Shown: positions 11,755 through 24,700 of the stretch, piece by piece
How positions within the stretch are numbered: position 1 is the first letter of the stretch
Layout: the number at the start of each line of letters is the position of its first letter
Assembly: GCA_030407085.1 (NCBI GenBank)
Contig: CM059585.1
Span: 115,619,501 to 115,683,500, forward strand
DNA: 64,000 nucleotides
Source of the DNA: Trichopria drosophilae
Lineage: Eukaryota; Arthropoda; Insecta; Hymenoptera; Diapriidae
Direction: 5' to 3'
Notes under the pieces: generated by a model
Told to the model about the DNA's origin: nothing
The model's input: only the letters and a program-made list of their open reading frames with translations
The model's database searches: none
Program-made: the position numbers and the translations under genes

Positions 11755-14700
11755 ATGTCAAAATCAATGTTAAAATTCGACTGTAAAAAAATTTGTTAAA
11801 TCCGAAAAAATTTAGAAGCACGTTTTGACCTACATAGAACCTTTTAGAGGAACTTTTTTATTTTTTTGTCCACTCCACCCTACTATATATATTTTGTATG
11901 GTCTAAAATAACATTCACAACTTATTTTAGTCCTAATACGCATATTAGTTAATATAACAGGAAGGTGGGACATGAATGTCATGGAACATGAATGACACTT
12001 ATTAGTATATTAACAAATAATGCTAGTTTTTTTAGGCATTTATAAATATTACACTAAGCATAATACTCGGACTAAGATTAGGAATGATATGCAAATGAAA
12101 AAGTAGAAAAAAATGATCATTATTTACTTTAAAAATAAGGGACATCGAATGACTTTTTCAAATTACAATCACGTTTTCATACCTAATATGCCGTCAAAAA
12201 TTGCAAACAGCTTCATTATGTATTTCTGTTAGTATTTTAACCTGTAGTTGAATGTTAACTGAAAACAAAAGTCAAATGTTAGAGTTGGATTTTAAAACTA
12301 GTTCCACAACGTGATGGGACATGAATTACAGAAAATCTGTACACACGAATATATAAAGTACAAAAACTTCTCGTTGTTGCAATTTGAACAAATATAACAA
12401 GTTGTTTATTATTTTGGAGGATTAACTTTATTAATTTCACTGAAGGTGTCAAATTCTAAAGTGCCACAAGCGATTTTTTCAAAATTAACACCTTTAAAAA
12501 TATAATTTCAATTTTACAAAGGCATGTATGTCTATCTGACAGATCTATTAATATAGTATATAGTTAAATACATATAGAAAAAAAATAGCTATACTAATTT
12601 ATCGTACATTTTCGTATTTATAAAGCAATTAACCGGAGATACATAAAAGTTAAAAGTATACAATATTCACCCAACTGTAAACAATTTCATGAAATTTAAT
12701 AAAAAAGTAGGAAGCAAATTTCATAAATGTTACTAAAAATTAAGAATTTTGTTCCTTAAAACTGTTTAAGGAACGTAAATTTTAATATCGATTAATGAAA
12801 AATATGAAATTTAAGAAAATCTTCTTAAATTTAATAAACTTGAATCCACTTAAAACAGCGAATCGTTGTTCCTTTCCGTCTGTCTGTTGAAATCTTGAAA
12901 TCCGGCAAAATCCAGCATTGCCGTGATTGGTTGCTATGAATAATAATTAATAAAAAAGACAGGAATTGCATTTAAAATTAATCTTTTACCAATTATACAT
13001 ATGTACATACATACGTACGAGCATAGTAGAGTATCTCAACGATCTCAGCGCACTGAAACCTAACCTCAAAGGTTCTATTGAAATACATGTGTTTTTTTAA
13101 TAACAGAATTTACAGAATCACTAAGTGAGGAATTTTTGTGTGATCAAATATCAGAAATAAACTGTGATCGTATTGATTTAAAAAGAGAAAATTGTTTGAC
13201 TCGACTCTAAGGTCAAAAATGTAAATGTACCCTTAAATTATAGTCTATAACCATATTTTTGGACACTTTTTGATCTCACGAAGCTAAAGAAATTTGTTTT
13301 ATATCAATCGGTTATCATTAACATCCTCAAAAATTAGAAACAAAATAATAAGAATTTTAAGCGCAAATCAGGTTTTATTAATAATAATTAAAAATAATAT
13401 GAATATTTTTGGATATAAATTAATAAATTAAGTAAATTGATTTAAACAGTTTATTACAGAGATAAAGAATGTAGGTGTATTAGGTTGTCAAATTCACAAG
13501 CTAACTTCAAATTTTATTTTAACTTGTTAAATCGACAAGAAATAAAAATTTTTGAACACACCCACACTTCACATAAATTATATATTTCATACTGTGTATA
13601 ATTTATATAACATCACTTTTGTCCTCTATTAAATGTATATTAGGGTGGTCCAAAAAATGTTAAAGTGTCGGGAAAAAAAATCAACGTGGGGGAATCGACA
13701 GAGAATAGAAAAAGGAAACTTTTTTCTTTATGACAAAAATCGATTCAAAGTGATCACCCGGCGCGCAAACGGCTTGCAATTTTGCGTTTAATTAACATGG
13801 GAAAATTCTAATTCTTCGGTTTTAATTTTTTTAGGCATCAAGGAAGTGTCGAAAAATTTTTTTTCTTTTTGGGATCGAAAGCTGAGACAATTCTGCATAT
13901 TTTTCTATATAAAAAACTTTTTTTTTGGTTGATTGAGCCGTTAAATATTAAGTCTTGAAATATTTGCCACTGGGTTTCACACTCTTCAGATAATTCATTC
14001 AATCTCGCTTATATCGGTTTCATTCGTTTCAAAATCACTGTACTAGGTGAAATTTGAGGTAGCAGATCACGATTTCAATGTGACAAAGAAAAGCTGTCAG
14101 TTTTTTAAAGGTGTGCCGGTGTAGGAAGGAGGATATTTCATGGAAACAAGCACATGTCAGTATGATTCGCTTGAGAATTGCTATTATGGTTTTTTGGAAT
14201 AGCCGACCACGAATTCGATGACAAATGCTGATTAGTATGCGAAAGTTAATGATAATGATTGTGATAATGACGACAATAAAATTTCCTTAAATTTAATAAC
14301 ACATCATGAAAAGTGTTTAAGAAACACTTTTTTGTAACATTTATGAAATTTGCTTCCTACATTTTTCTTAAAATTTCATAAAATATTTTTTAGACAGGGT
14401 AGGATCGTCTTACTGACGAGCCCTCCTAGATTCCGGAGACAAGACGTGTATATTTTTTACAAAATAAGGCACTTGTTCTTTCTATCACCGCCAGAGGGAA
14501 ACAGAAACGGACAAATAAAATGGGTTAAGGGATGCGGGGTCCATCAGTAGGAACTCAACTTTTAACCCTAAAGCAGATTACTTTTTACATTTGTGTTTTA
14601 TTTATTAATATGTGAATAATATTTGAGAAGTTACAGGCTTTGATACTCGGTTTAATACGTATTGATCTGGGGATGAGACTCCGCTATTCTTATGTATTTT

Positions 14701-15004
14701 TAAACGCTGAATATTTCGGGGATAACCTCAAAAATAGGAAAAAACAGTTTTATAGCGATATAGGCTTCAAAAATGAACAATATAACTTTTTTCAGGTTCA
14801 GAGCACATTATTTTGAGCTACCAAATATGAATCTTCAATAAAAGATAGGAGCTCCCCTCTCGGTTCCTGGGAATCCAGATCAATACTCATCACTCGTTTG
14901 ATCAATATCAAGCGTTCGCTGACAAAATTTTTCTATATCCGCTGCCCTGGATTAATGAAATTTGTGAAAGCTCTCGATAACAAAGGTCCGAAGCAAGAAT
15001 AAGG
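11755..15004. other. intergenic, AT-rich, no gene seen
   Basis: An inverted pair of about 50 bp (near 12690-12741 and 14332-14390, sharing GTAGGAAGCAAATTTCATAA) brackets 1.7 kb and could be the ends of a decayed element. The stretch at 13640-13720 starts AGGGTGGTCCAAAAAATG, a terminus-like phrase, but I found no partner end. Confidence 0.35.
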
Positions 15005-16651
15005 TACCCTGCAATCGAGATTGGATAGGATTGGATTGAAAATCTCAATTCATTTTGAATTCATACTTTGATTCCGTAAATATGTATTCAAATGGATTGA
15101 ATTCCGAAGAAAGGGATCCATCTGTATTCAATTTAACGAATACAATCGGAAGCGTAATTTGCCGGATTGAATTCAAAAAATAGGAATCCATCTGTATTCA
15201 ATTTTACGAACACAATTACGAATACAATCGGAAGCGTAATTTGCCGGATTGAATTCCAAAAACAGGAATCCTGTAAGCGGCTGTATGCAATTTTATTAAT
15301 AAATATGAATAAAAGCGTCGGTTCCTGAATTCATCTGAATCCAAAAATAGTTCTGTTTTTAAAAACTACAATAGGCATGCATCTAAATTCAAATGTACGA
15401 ATAAAAAACATTGTTACTAAATCTGTCTGAATCCAAAAATAGTCTTGTATTAAAAATTAATGCATTTGAATTCATATAAACCCAAAAAAGTCGATATATT
15501 AATAAATTACGCTAGTGAAATAGATTGAATCAAAATAGATTTATTGAAAGTTTATTTTTGAAAGAAAACTTTTTTTGCATTGAAATGAATACGCTTAGAT
15601 ACTTTTGAATCCGTAATGTTGAATACGGAGTCATTCAATATTTCGTTTTGAAGAAGGAAACTTTTTTTGGATTGAAATGAATACACTTGGCTACTTTTGA
15701 ATCCGTAATGTTGAATACGGATGCATTCAATCTTTCAGTTTTAAATAGGAAACAACTTTTTGATTTAGATGGATACACATGGCTACTTTTGAATCCGTAA
15801 TGTTGAATACGGAGGTATTCAAAGTTTTGTTTTTGAAATACAACTTTTTTTTAGATTGAAATGAATACACTTGAATAGTTTTGAATCCGTAATGTTGAAT
15901 ACGGAGGTATTCAAAGTTTTGTTTTTGAAATACAACTTTTTTTTAGATTGAAATGAATACACTTGAATAGTTTTAATTCCATAATGTTAAATACGGATGC
16001 ATTCAATGTTTCACTTTTAAATAGGAAACATTTTTGGATTGAAATGGATACACTTGGATAGTTTTGAATCCATAATGTTGAATACGGATGTATTCAAAGT
16101 TTCGTTTTTGAAATACAACTTTTTTTGGATTGAAATGAATACACTGGAATAGTTTTGAATCCATAATGTTGAATACGGATGTATTGAAAGTTTCGTTTTT
16201 GAAATACAACTTTTTTTGGATTGAAATGAATACACTTGGATAGTTTTGAATCCATAATGTTGAATACGGATGTATTGAAAGTTTCGTTTTTGAAATACAA
16301 CTTTTTTTGGATTGAAATGAATACACTTGGATAGTTTTGAATCCGTAATGTTGAATACGGATGCATTTAATATTTCGTTTTTAAAAAGGAAACTATTTTT
16401 GGATTGAAATGAATACACTTAGACCGTTTTGAATCCGTAATGTTGAATACGGATGTATTGAAGATTTAATTTTTAAAAAGAAAACTTTTTTTGGATTAAT
16501 ATGAATTCAGAAAGTAACCTTTTTATTCGTATGCACGAGTAGAATTGTATTTACGTATTAAAATGGATTCACCGTTGACCAAAGTATGGATTCAGAATTT
16601 AATAATTGAATCCAATTCTATACAACTCTATCCAAATTCGATTGCTGGGTA
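15005..16651. mobile_element. CCCAGCAATCGA-ended inverted-repeat element, long copy
   Basis: The left end is TACCCTGCAATCGAGATTGG and the right end, inverted, is TACCCAGCAATCGAATTTGG, so both are next to TA. Subterminal TATACAACTCTATCC-type sequence follows. The interior is a tandem array (listed separately). There is no transposase. A second copy in opposite orientation lies at 18691-19427. Confidence 0.65.
15560..16480. repeat. ~92-bp minisatellite inside the CCCAGCAA element
   Basis: About ten units, each with AATCCGTAATGTTGAATACG, a T-rich run and GGATTGAAATGAATACACTT. The short core TGTTGAATACGGA recurs every ~92 bp. The three overlapping minus-strand frames at 16003-16418 are only translations of this array. 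Confidence 0.85.
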
Positions 16652-18690
16652 ACGAAGATTTTACTCTAGTTAAATTCAAGGAATGTTAAATGAGAGATAG
16701 CGGAACCAAATTAAAGGACGATTTTCAACTTTATGGGACACTTCATAAAATCTTGAATTAAACAATCTTTAGCGTGTTGTATCACAATAAAACAAATGAT
16801 AAATATGATAATTGAAGTCGATCAATTAATCTACACTATTATTGCAATTAAGTTGGTACAAAGGAAAAAACTCCTCTTTATCATATCTGTAGGTTTTTGT
16901 AAATCCTGACATCTTGGAACTAAGCAGCTATCACTCTGTAATACGTTTTCATGAACAGTAAAGAATTTCACCAAATTTAATAGATGCTATATAGCTTATT
17001 TGATAGCTAAGAATCTGCAGAGCTTGTATTAAAAAAAATATATATCTCTATTTGCGATTGTACATTTTAATACATAGGTGTCCCTTAATACAGGCATCTG
17101 ATGTTCAGATACTCGTTTTCATGAGCATCTCCGTTTTTGTTGGTATAACGGACCAATGTCTTACGCTTTCAGTGTTTTATCATTGAACATTACAAAATAA
17201 GTTTTAATAAACATTTGCATTCATCAAAAAGAAAGAAACAATGAATTCAATAGAAAATTGATTGACTGATTTTAAATGAATCTCAATGGATTTGAATTGT
17301 TTTTCTTAATCACTAAATATCAATAAAAATCTATAGATTTGAATATATTCAACAGAGCCGTAACCAATGATTTCCTATTGTTTTAAAATCATTTATTTCA
17401 GTACGAGCTTATAGTATTGAAATTCGATTGGCTTTCGCATTTTTTAATAATTTTGTATTAGTAAAAGGTTGTACATTTCATATATTTATTTTTCTAATTA
17501 TTTATTATTATATTATGGTACAATGGAAGGAAATATTGTTCCTAACACGTAAATAGTAGTGATTTTCTAGTACCATGGTGTTTTTCGAGGCGTCAATCTG
17601 GCAGAGTACCTGAAAAAGTTGGAATAATTGATATTTATTAAATCAAATCTTTTAGAGTAGATTAGACTACCTTATGCGGGTACCATTAAGTAGCACTCAA
17701 AGCTAAAAAAATGTAAATTAAAAAGTGACTCACTTTTCATTAATTCGGGCTTCATAAAGGCAATTCTAACCATTGTTTACTATTTTCTAACAAGAATACA
17801 AAACGATTCAAGAGAATTGGCCAAGAATTTTCTGAAATACATGATTTTTCAATATTGTAAAAAAGTCTCGGTTAATTCTCAACAAATATCTTTCATTTTT
17901 TTAAAGAGAGTATAAAAAATTGTTAGAATTCCTTTATGAAACTCAAATTGAAAATTCGATTCAGCAACTACCTTATCGGCTTATCACATCAGAACCCCAT
18001 TACTACTTTCTTCTAAATTGTTTAAAAAATTTCAAAAATTTGAGTCAAACAACAGATTTTTTTGTGGGTGAATTTAAAGAAATTAAATTTAAAAAAAAAA
18101 TTTATAATTTTTATTCCAACTCGACGACTTCCGTGTCAAATTCCCTCAAGCAAGAATTTCTTTGGCCCATTAAAATTCGCTAAATTAATTTAAACATTCA
18201 AACAAATGAGAAAAACGTTTTTCCCAAATAATTACACGTGGTTTTTAAAAAACTCCATTTCTTTTAGAGGAAAATTGTTTTAGGTCAAAACCTTTTTTTT
18301 GATTTTTATTATATTATCTTTTTTTTATTTCCTCCTAAAAAATGGATAAAGAACCACTTTTTTGAATTTTCTGAACGTTTGTTTCATTTAAATATCTTAT
18401 TTCCATTCAAAATCATTTACCTCCCACCCTTGCTATTGGTAATAAACGATTCGATTTCGTTCATATCAGTTACAATTTCATCTAATTTTTTTTCGATTCA
18501 AAATCATTAAATTTGTAGTCTTGCAATAATTATTATAATAATTATAATTAACTATCCATTCAAATTCATTCGAGGCACCATTAAATTAATTTCAATGAAT
18601 TTTTGTTTGCTGGGTAATAATTTAACCATTAATTAAAGTAAAAATCATTGAAACACATTTTCTCATTGACATTTATTGCAGAAGCTAAGA
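16652..18690. other. intergenic between the two inverted CCCAGCAA elements
   Basis: AT-rich, no gene. A lone TTTGCTGGGTAA end occurs near 18604, probably a fragment of the same superfamily. The frame at 17920-18183 has no supporting features. Confidence 0.4.
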
Positions 18691-19427
18691 AACCCAGCAA
18701 TCGAATTTGGATAGAGTTGTATAGAATTGGATTCAATTATTAAATTCTGAATCCATACTTTGGTCAACGGTGAATCCATTTTAATACGTAAATACAATTC
18801 TATTCGTTCATACGAATAAAAGGGTTACTTTCTGAATTCATATTAATCCAAAATAAGTTTTCTTTTTAAAAATTAAATCTTAAATATATCCGTATCCAAC
18901 ATTACGGATTCAAAACTATATAAGTGTATTCATTTCAATTCAAAAATAGTTTCCTTTTTAAAAACGAAATATTGAATGTATCGGTATTCAACATTACGGA
19001 TTCAAATCTATCCAAGTGTATTCATTTCAATCCAAAAAAAAGTTGTATTTCAAAAACGAAACTTTCAATACATCCGTATTCAATATTATGGAATCAAATC
19101 TATCCAAGTGTATTCATTTGAATCCAAAAAAAGTTTCCTTCTTAAAAACGAAATATTGAATGCCTCCGTACCCAGTAAACTAAAACGAATAGAAAGTTAA
19201 AAATACGAATTGAAATGAATTCAAGTGAATTAAAATGAATTAAAAAGTGGATTCAATTAATCATTTTCATGCATTTTATTCCGATTGTATTCGTAATTGT
19301 GTTCGTAAAATTGAATACAGATGGATTACTTTCTTCGGAATTTAATCCATTTGAATACGTATTTACGGAATCAAAGTATGAATTCAAAATGAATTGAAAT
19401 TTTCAATCCAATCTCGATTGCTGGGAA
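18691..19427. mobile_element. CCCAGCAATCGA-ended element, short inverted copy
   Basis: It starts CCCAGCAATCGAATTTGG and ends CCAATCTCGATTGCTGGG. It is the reverse orientation of the 15005-16651 element, with only about three ~92-bp units (18850-19160). The two termini are the non-identical left and right ends of the long copy, so this is an internally contracted sister. Confidence 0.65.
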
Positions 19428-19770
19428 ACGAATTCAGAAGTGATGCAGTGAATGAATTTCAATGGATCTTCAATGAATTTTCGTTTGCTGCCACACCTTA
19501 GGCTTATAGAAATTAAGGAATGAAGAACGTGGAATGATAAATTATTTTTAAGGGGTATCTAAAGTGATCCGCCGGTAAGGTAGGTTATTTAAGGCCGGTA
19601 TTTCACTAAAAATCGTAAATTAAAGATGACTGAATAACATTTTTACATTCGGGATTTGTAAGAGCAATTCTAAGCACTATAAACAGTTTCCTGGAAAATA
19701 CCAAAGATATTAATCGAGAACTGAGCGAGAATTTTCGAAAATAAATAAAATTCACTGTTTTTTTGTACTA

Positions 19771-19866
19771 TTTTACGTCGACTTTTCTGAACCCATGACT
19801 AAATCGCGACAGGACCTACAGTTTATGAAGGAGGAATCCGAACCAAATGAGCTCTGGCGTTATTAT
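19771..19866 (-). mobile_element. SINE body fragment
   Basis: Matches the body of the complete SINE at 53889-54119: TTTTACGTCGACTTTT, GACTAAATCGCGAC and GAGCTYTGGCGTTATTA are shared in order. The tRNA-related head is missing here, as in 5'-truncated insertions. Confidence 0.6.
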
Positions 19867-20241
19867 AAAAATCATTTATTTCCGAAAATTCTAGGTCAGT
19901 TTTCAATTAAATTAAATCAACAATTAAGTTTCCGGTCCTCTTACTAATTCTGAAAAAAGTAAACAAAGAAAATATGACGCAACTGGGATATCAGTTCACG
20001 TCTAGCGCAATAAATTATTCGGTAAAATTTTTGAATCACCTACTATTGGATTTAATATTAAAAATCATCCCTCTAGCGCTTATAATTAGAACTATTGTTA
20101 AAATGCGTTTCGCACCAGGATGCCATGTTTTGTTCTTCAGCAGGGCTTATGGCATCCTTGCCCTGGACGCGATATTCAATTTTCAGTTTGTAAATCTAAT
20201 TTTCATTTTATACTGCATTAAATGTCGGGATATAGCTTAGA

Positions 20242-20526
20242 TACAGTACTCCTTCCCTTATTCTAATTTCCCTTATATTAATGTCTTCCCTTATTCTAAT
20301 TTTGTCTCTTCTCCTATTCTAATATTTCCCCTCACGCGTTCTCCCCACTGACATGTGTTGACGTGTGGATTTTAGATACAAATAACGGCGCATGCGCAAC
20401 AAAAGAAAAAGAGACAAAAGTGAGACTACAAATCTAAGTAGCGGGAGAGAGGGAAAATTAGAATAAGGGAAGAAGGCCGCCATCCTGCCTGACTGGACAA
20501 ATTAGAGTAAGGGAAGGACTACTTTA
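20242..20526. mobile_element. TA-flanked MITE, copy b
   Basis: The left end TACAGTACTCCTTCCCTTA and the right end, inverted, TAAAGTAGTCCTTCCCTTA are followed by TTCTAATT/CTCTAATT. The ends resemble copy c at 50191. Length about 285 bp. Confidence 0.55.
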
Positions 20527-20579
20527 TTAGTATGTATGTACTAGAACGTTGGTGTAACCGATTGTAGCAAATAATTAAA

Positions 20580-20722
20580 TACAGGTATATTTCTTGACCG
20601 CTTTAATAAAATTAAATAAACAAAATTAAATTAAAAAAAAAAATAAGAGGACCGGATTACCAAGAAAAACTTAATTGTTTATTTAATTTTATTAAAGCGG
20701 TCAAGAAATATACCTGTATTTA
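20580..20722. repeat. long hairpin with AAAGCGGTCAAGAAATA arms
   Basis: About 43 bases of perfect inverted repeat (TACAGGTATATTTCTTGACC and onward) flank a ~56-base loop. The same phrase AAGCGGTCAAGAAATA also occurs at 28237, 28430 (inverted) and 54360, and a variant at 53401 and 54176, so it is the terminus of a dispersed family. Confidence 0.6.
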
Positions 20723-20939
20723 TTTAGTCTCAATTAAATTCCTTGAAATTTTTTAGGATACCGTCTATAATAATTAAAATTGCCCTTACAGAGTCCGAAT
20801 TTGGAAAAATTGATTAATTAATTTTTTATTTACGGTTTGAAGTGAAAATGCCTACTTTATCGGCCGAGCACTTTAGAACCCCCTTAAGATGAAAAAACCC
20901 AACAGACAAAAGATGGTCCCTGTAGGGACCATTATTACA

Positions 20940-21611
20940 CAAGGGGTTAAGTATCAATACAGACTACTTGTTCAATACAGGTTTAATTTTATTTAATTAA
21001 GCACCGTAATTATTCCAATTTCCTGCGAAAAATCCTCGATTATCAATTAACTGCAGTCGGTAATGTCAGCATCTGCAGTTGTATTCGGAACCAACGCAGC
21101 GTCCACATATATAGTACGCATGTTAGTTTTTTCATTCCATATACATGTGATGCATCGAATAAATTTTCCTATCGAATTTATATATTTATCAAATAAGGGG
21201 GACATTTTTGGTGGGGACGAACTGACTAGAATAGACCAAACTCAAAACACAACTCACACGATCTAGATAGACCCACGTTTCGTATTATAAGCAAAAATCA
21301 TTACCGACGGTCTGTAATCGAGTGTACTTGCGTTCATTTGATCGAGCACCAACAAGTAATTGAAAATTTTCATATAAAAGCAAATCTTTGTTAATTTTCA
21401 CGAAACGGAAAACTTTTGACGAACTTTAAAGTCCAATTGAAGGTAAGAAATCTAGTAATTTAATAAACAATTATTTACAAGAATAATCGGCTTGTAAACA
21501 TGCTCTCGATGGCAAATTTGTTTACACATTCTTTCAACAATTACAAGCTTCTCCCATTTTCTTGTCCAGACTCGTTACTATCCAGTTTGTCAAGAAGTTT
21601 CGGTTTCGAAG
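20940..21611 (+). promoter_or_regulatory. probable promoter and 5' UTR of the JAZ-finger gene
   Basis: This stretch has mixed composition and no long repeat. A good donor, TTGAAG|GTAAGAAAT, occurs at 21443, and acceptor-like CCAG sites at about 21570-21585 precede the start codon. That suggests a non-coding first exon ending at 21442. No TATA box is convincing. Confidence 0.35.
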
Positions 21612-21797
21612 ATGATGGCTCAACCAAATCACGGTACGAATCAAATAATGATTGATCCAGTACAGAAAGCTGTAGTGGACAACATTATGGGTAAATTGCC
21701 TACGAAGAAACAAGTCCGATGTCACGAATGTGAATTAGATTTTACAAGTCAAGCAGTACTCGAAGCCCACATACATGGCGCACGACATGCCAAACAG
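21612..21797 (+). CDS. JAZ-finger gene coding exon 1
   Basis: 62 codons from a double ATG in fair context (AAGATGATGG) to CAAACAG|GTAGGA, phase 0. It carries finger 1 near its end and the lead-in KAVVDNIMGKLPTKKQVRC. Reading through the donor gives only a low-complexity tail to 21977, so the splice is preferred. Confidence 0.8.
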
Positions 21798-24700
21798 GTA
21801 GGATTTTATGCAATATTTTTAAATGTAAATTTTAAAAAAAGCAGCTATTGGTCAAGCAAAAATAAATTATCAATTTTAGGAATGATTAAAACTTTCTATT
21901 TCAAATTTGACAATACCATTTTGTTCATGAAAAAGTATTTCGATTCGAAAATCTTTCAACTTATAGCCGGCCGATAACTTTAGTTTTATTTTAAGTAACT
22001 GATTCTTAATAGCCAATTCTAAATATGTTTTTTACATTATCGTCAAATTATTTGTTTAAAAATTTCGTTTTTGTAAATGTCTGTCGCCTTGAATATATTT
22101 GATGTATATTATAAAATGGATAATGAAAAATTAGCATTTCTTATATTTTTACAATGTGGAGAGGTTAGGAAACTACAGATTTCATAAATTTAGAAAAATA
22201 TATTATTAAAATGTATAATTGAAGGGCTTATGACTCGCCAATAAAAGGAAGCAAAACCAAATACAGAACAAAATCCTTTAAGAATTAAATTGCTTCTGAC
22301 TGTAGGGAAAAAAAACCTATTAAAAAAAAACATTTTGGAAGAAAATAAAGCCAAAGTATAAAATTCAAAAGTAAACCTAACCTTTTTAAGCCACTTTTAG
22401 TTTCGCCCATCTATGTGACATCACAATCGTTGCATTTTACATTGTTTTTTACAATCTACATAGTTATTTTTTATCCGCTTTAATTTATCTCGATTCTTTC
22501 TAATAATCATAACTATGAACCAGTTATTCACTGATTTCATCTTCCTTCCCTTTCCTTAGTCCATGTGTACTACGATTTGAACTTTGCCTACAACATAAAG
22601 CATAATTTTTTCAATCTGCCTTCTCACTTTTTTCCAATCGTAATCTCGATTATGGATTGAGGCATGGGTAGTTGTTGAAGAACCCTCTAGGTCGTCCAAT
22701 CGTTTCTTTTCCTCTTTACCTCGTCTCTGTCGTCTTTGGAACACTATTCCACATTCCATCCAGTTAGCCCGTTTCTTTTCTTTTAAGAACGCAATCAGGC
22801 ATATGCATTTATTAGTTTAATTAATTATAACATGGTGGCCACCGTCGGGGAAAACCGGGAAATCAGGGAAATGTCAGGGAATTTCAAAATTGGTCAGGGA
22901 AAAAGTAAATTGCAGACAAATCTTTAAAAAGTGAAAAACATTATTTAACCAAAAATCGCACAATTTCATATTCAGAAAAATGCTTTATTTTATCATGTTT
23001 CGCATAAAATTCTTTTAAATGATTTTAAATGCTTTCTCACAAATTTAAACAAATATTGACGTTTTTTATCAATAACATATTTCAGTTTTGAACATTTTCG
23101 ACAGATTTCACCAAAAACCAACAATTTTGAGAAAAAAAAAATCTTAAATTAAATATATTTGTGGTACTGCTCAGTTTTAAACGTTCAGGTACATTGCAAC
23201 AAAAATAAACACGTTTAACAATAACACATTTCGGTATTGAATATATTCTAACAGATTTGAATAAAATTTAATAGTTTAACAAAAATAAATGCAAACAATT
23301 TTATATTTAATAGTATTTTATGCAACTAGTGCGTAAAATGCGATTTCACGCATCGAGTACTGACCGGCGCACGAGTGGCCGGCGAAGCCGGCCACGAGTG
23401 TCGCGCGGTCAGTACGAGAGCGTGAAACTTACGCACGAGTTCCATAATTATTTTTTGTAATAGTGTGCGTAAAATTGTAATCATGAGCTCGAAGATTTTA
23501 TGTTATTGCCCCCAATGGTTATTAGGTATCGTGATTGGCTGATTGCTGTAAGTCCATGGGAGACAGGGAAGTGTCGGGAGGGGGGGGGGGAGGGTGGAGG
23601 GGGGTGGGGGGCTGGTGTACGTGGTGGGGTCGGGGGGGGGTGGATGGAGGGGGGGGGGGGGCGGGGGGGGGGGGGGGGGGGGGGGGGGGCAGGGGGGGGG
23701 GGGTGAGGGGAGGGGGAGCGGGTGGGGGGGAGAGGGCTGGGGGCGGATGGAGGGGGGGGGTTAGGGGGGGGCGGGGGGACGGGTGGGGGGCGGGAACGTG
23801 TGTTGTGTTGGGGATGTGTCGGGGGGGGGCCTTGGGTGGGGGGGGGGGCGGCTCGGGGGTGGGGCCGTTCGGGCTGGCACCGCGGGCGGGCGCGGCCGGT
23901 GTAGTGGGGGGGGGGTGGGGCGGGCAGGGGGTTGGAGGGGCGAGAGAGGAAGTGGGGGGGGCGTGGGGGGGCGACGGTGGGGGTGGGGGTGGTGTGTGTA
24001 GGGGGGGGGCGGGGGGGGTGTGGGTAGGGATGGTGCCCGGGGGGAACCATTGGTATGGTGAGGGCAGGTGGGGTACCCGGGGGCGGTTGGGGTGGGGGGA
24101 AGTGGGGGGTGGGGGGGGGGGGGGTGGGTGGAGGGAGGTGAGGGGAAGGTTGGGAGTGGGCCTTGTGGTTGTTGGGGGGGGTGTCGGGGTGGGGGATGGG
24201 GGTGGGTGGGGGTCGGGGGGGGGTGGTGGTGTGGCTGGTTTGCGGGGGGGAGAGGGTGGGGGTGGGGGGGCGGACGGAGTGGTGGTTGGGGTGTGGTTGG
24301 GACAATGTGTGTGTGGTAGCTTAGGTTCCGTTTGGTGTAGTTGGGGGGATCGGGGGGCGGAGGCCCCCCGATTAATAAATTATATCTTCGTACTCTTATG
24401 ATGATGTAAATAAACAAGTTTTATTGAAATTATACATTAAAATTTTATTACATCGAATTTTAATATATATATTATATATACTATGATTTCTTCATTTACA
24501 TTTTCATGGATGGTTACTTTCTAATAAATAATTGGAGAATTTGTTAATTGAAAATAGTTAAATATTTATTGAAATAAATTTATACTGTTACATTATTATT
24601 GTAAATGTAATATGTATGAAATTAACGCTTATTTGTTATTATTGGGAAAAAAATAGTAAATAAACAATGATATAAATATTCATTGTTTATGTAAATCTTA

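Noticed and set aside
16003..16418. Three overlapping minus-strand frames of 90-133 codons
   Set aside because: They are translations of the ~92-bp minisatellite; because the unit is not a multiple of three, all frames stay open.
23481..24417. Long Pro-rich (-) and Gly-rich (+) frames up to 288 codons
   Set aside because: Produced by the G-rich low-complexity tract; no codon structure, open in most frames.
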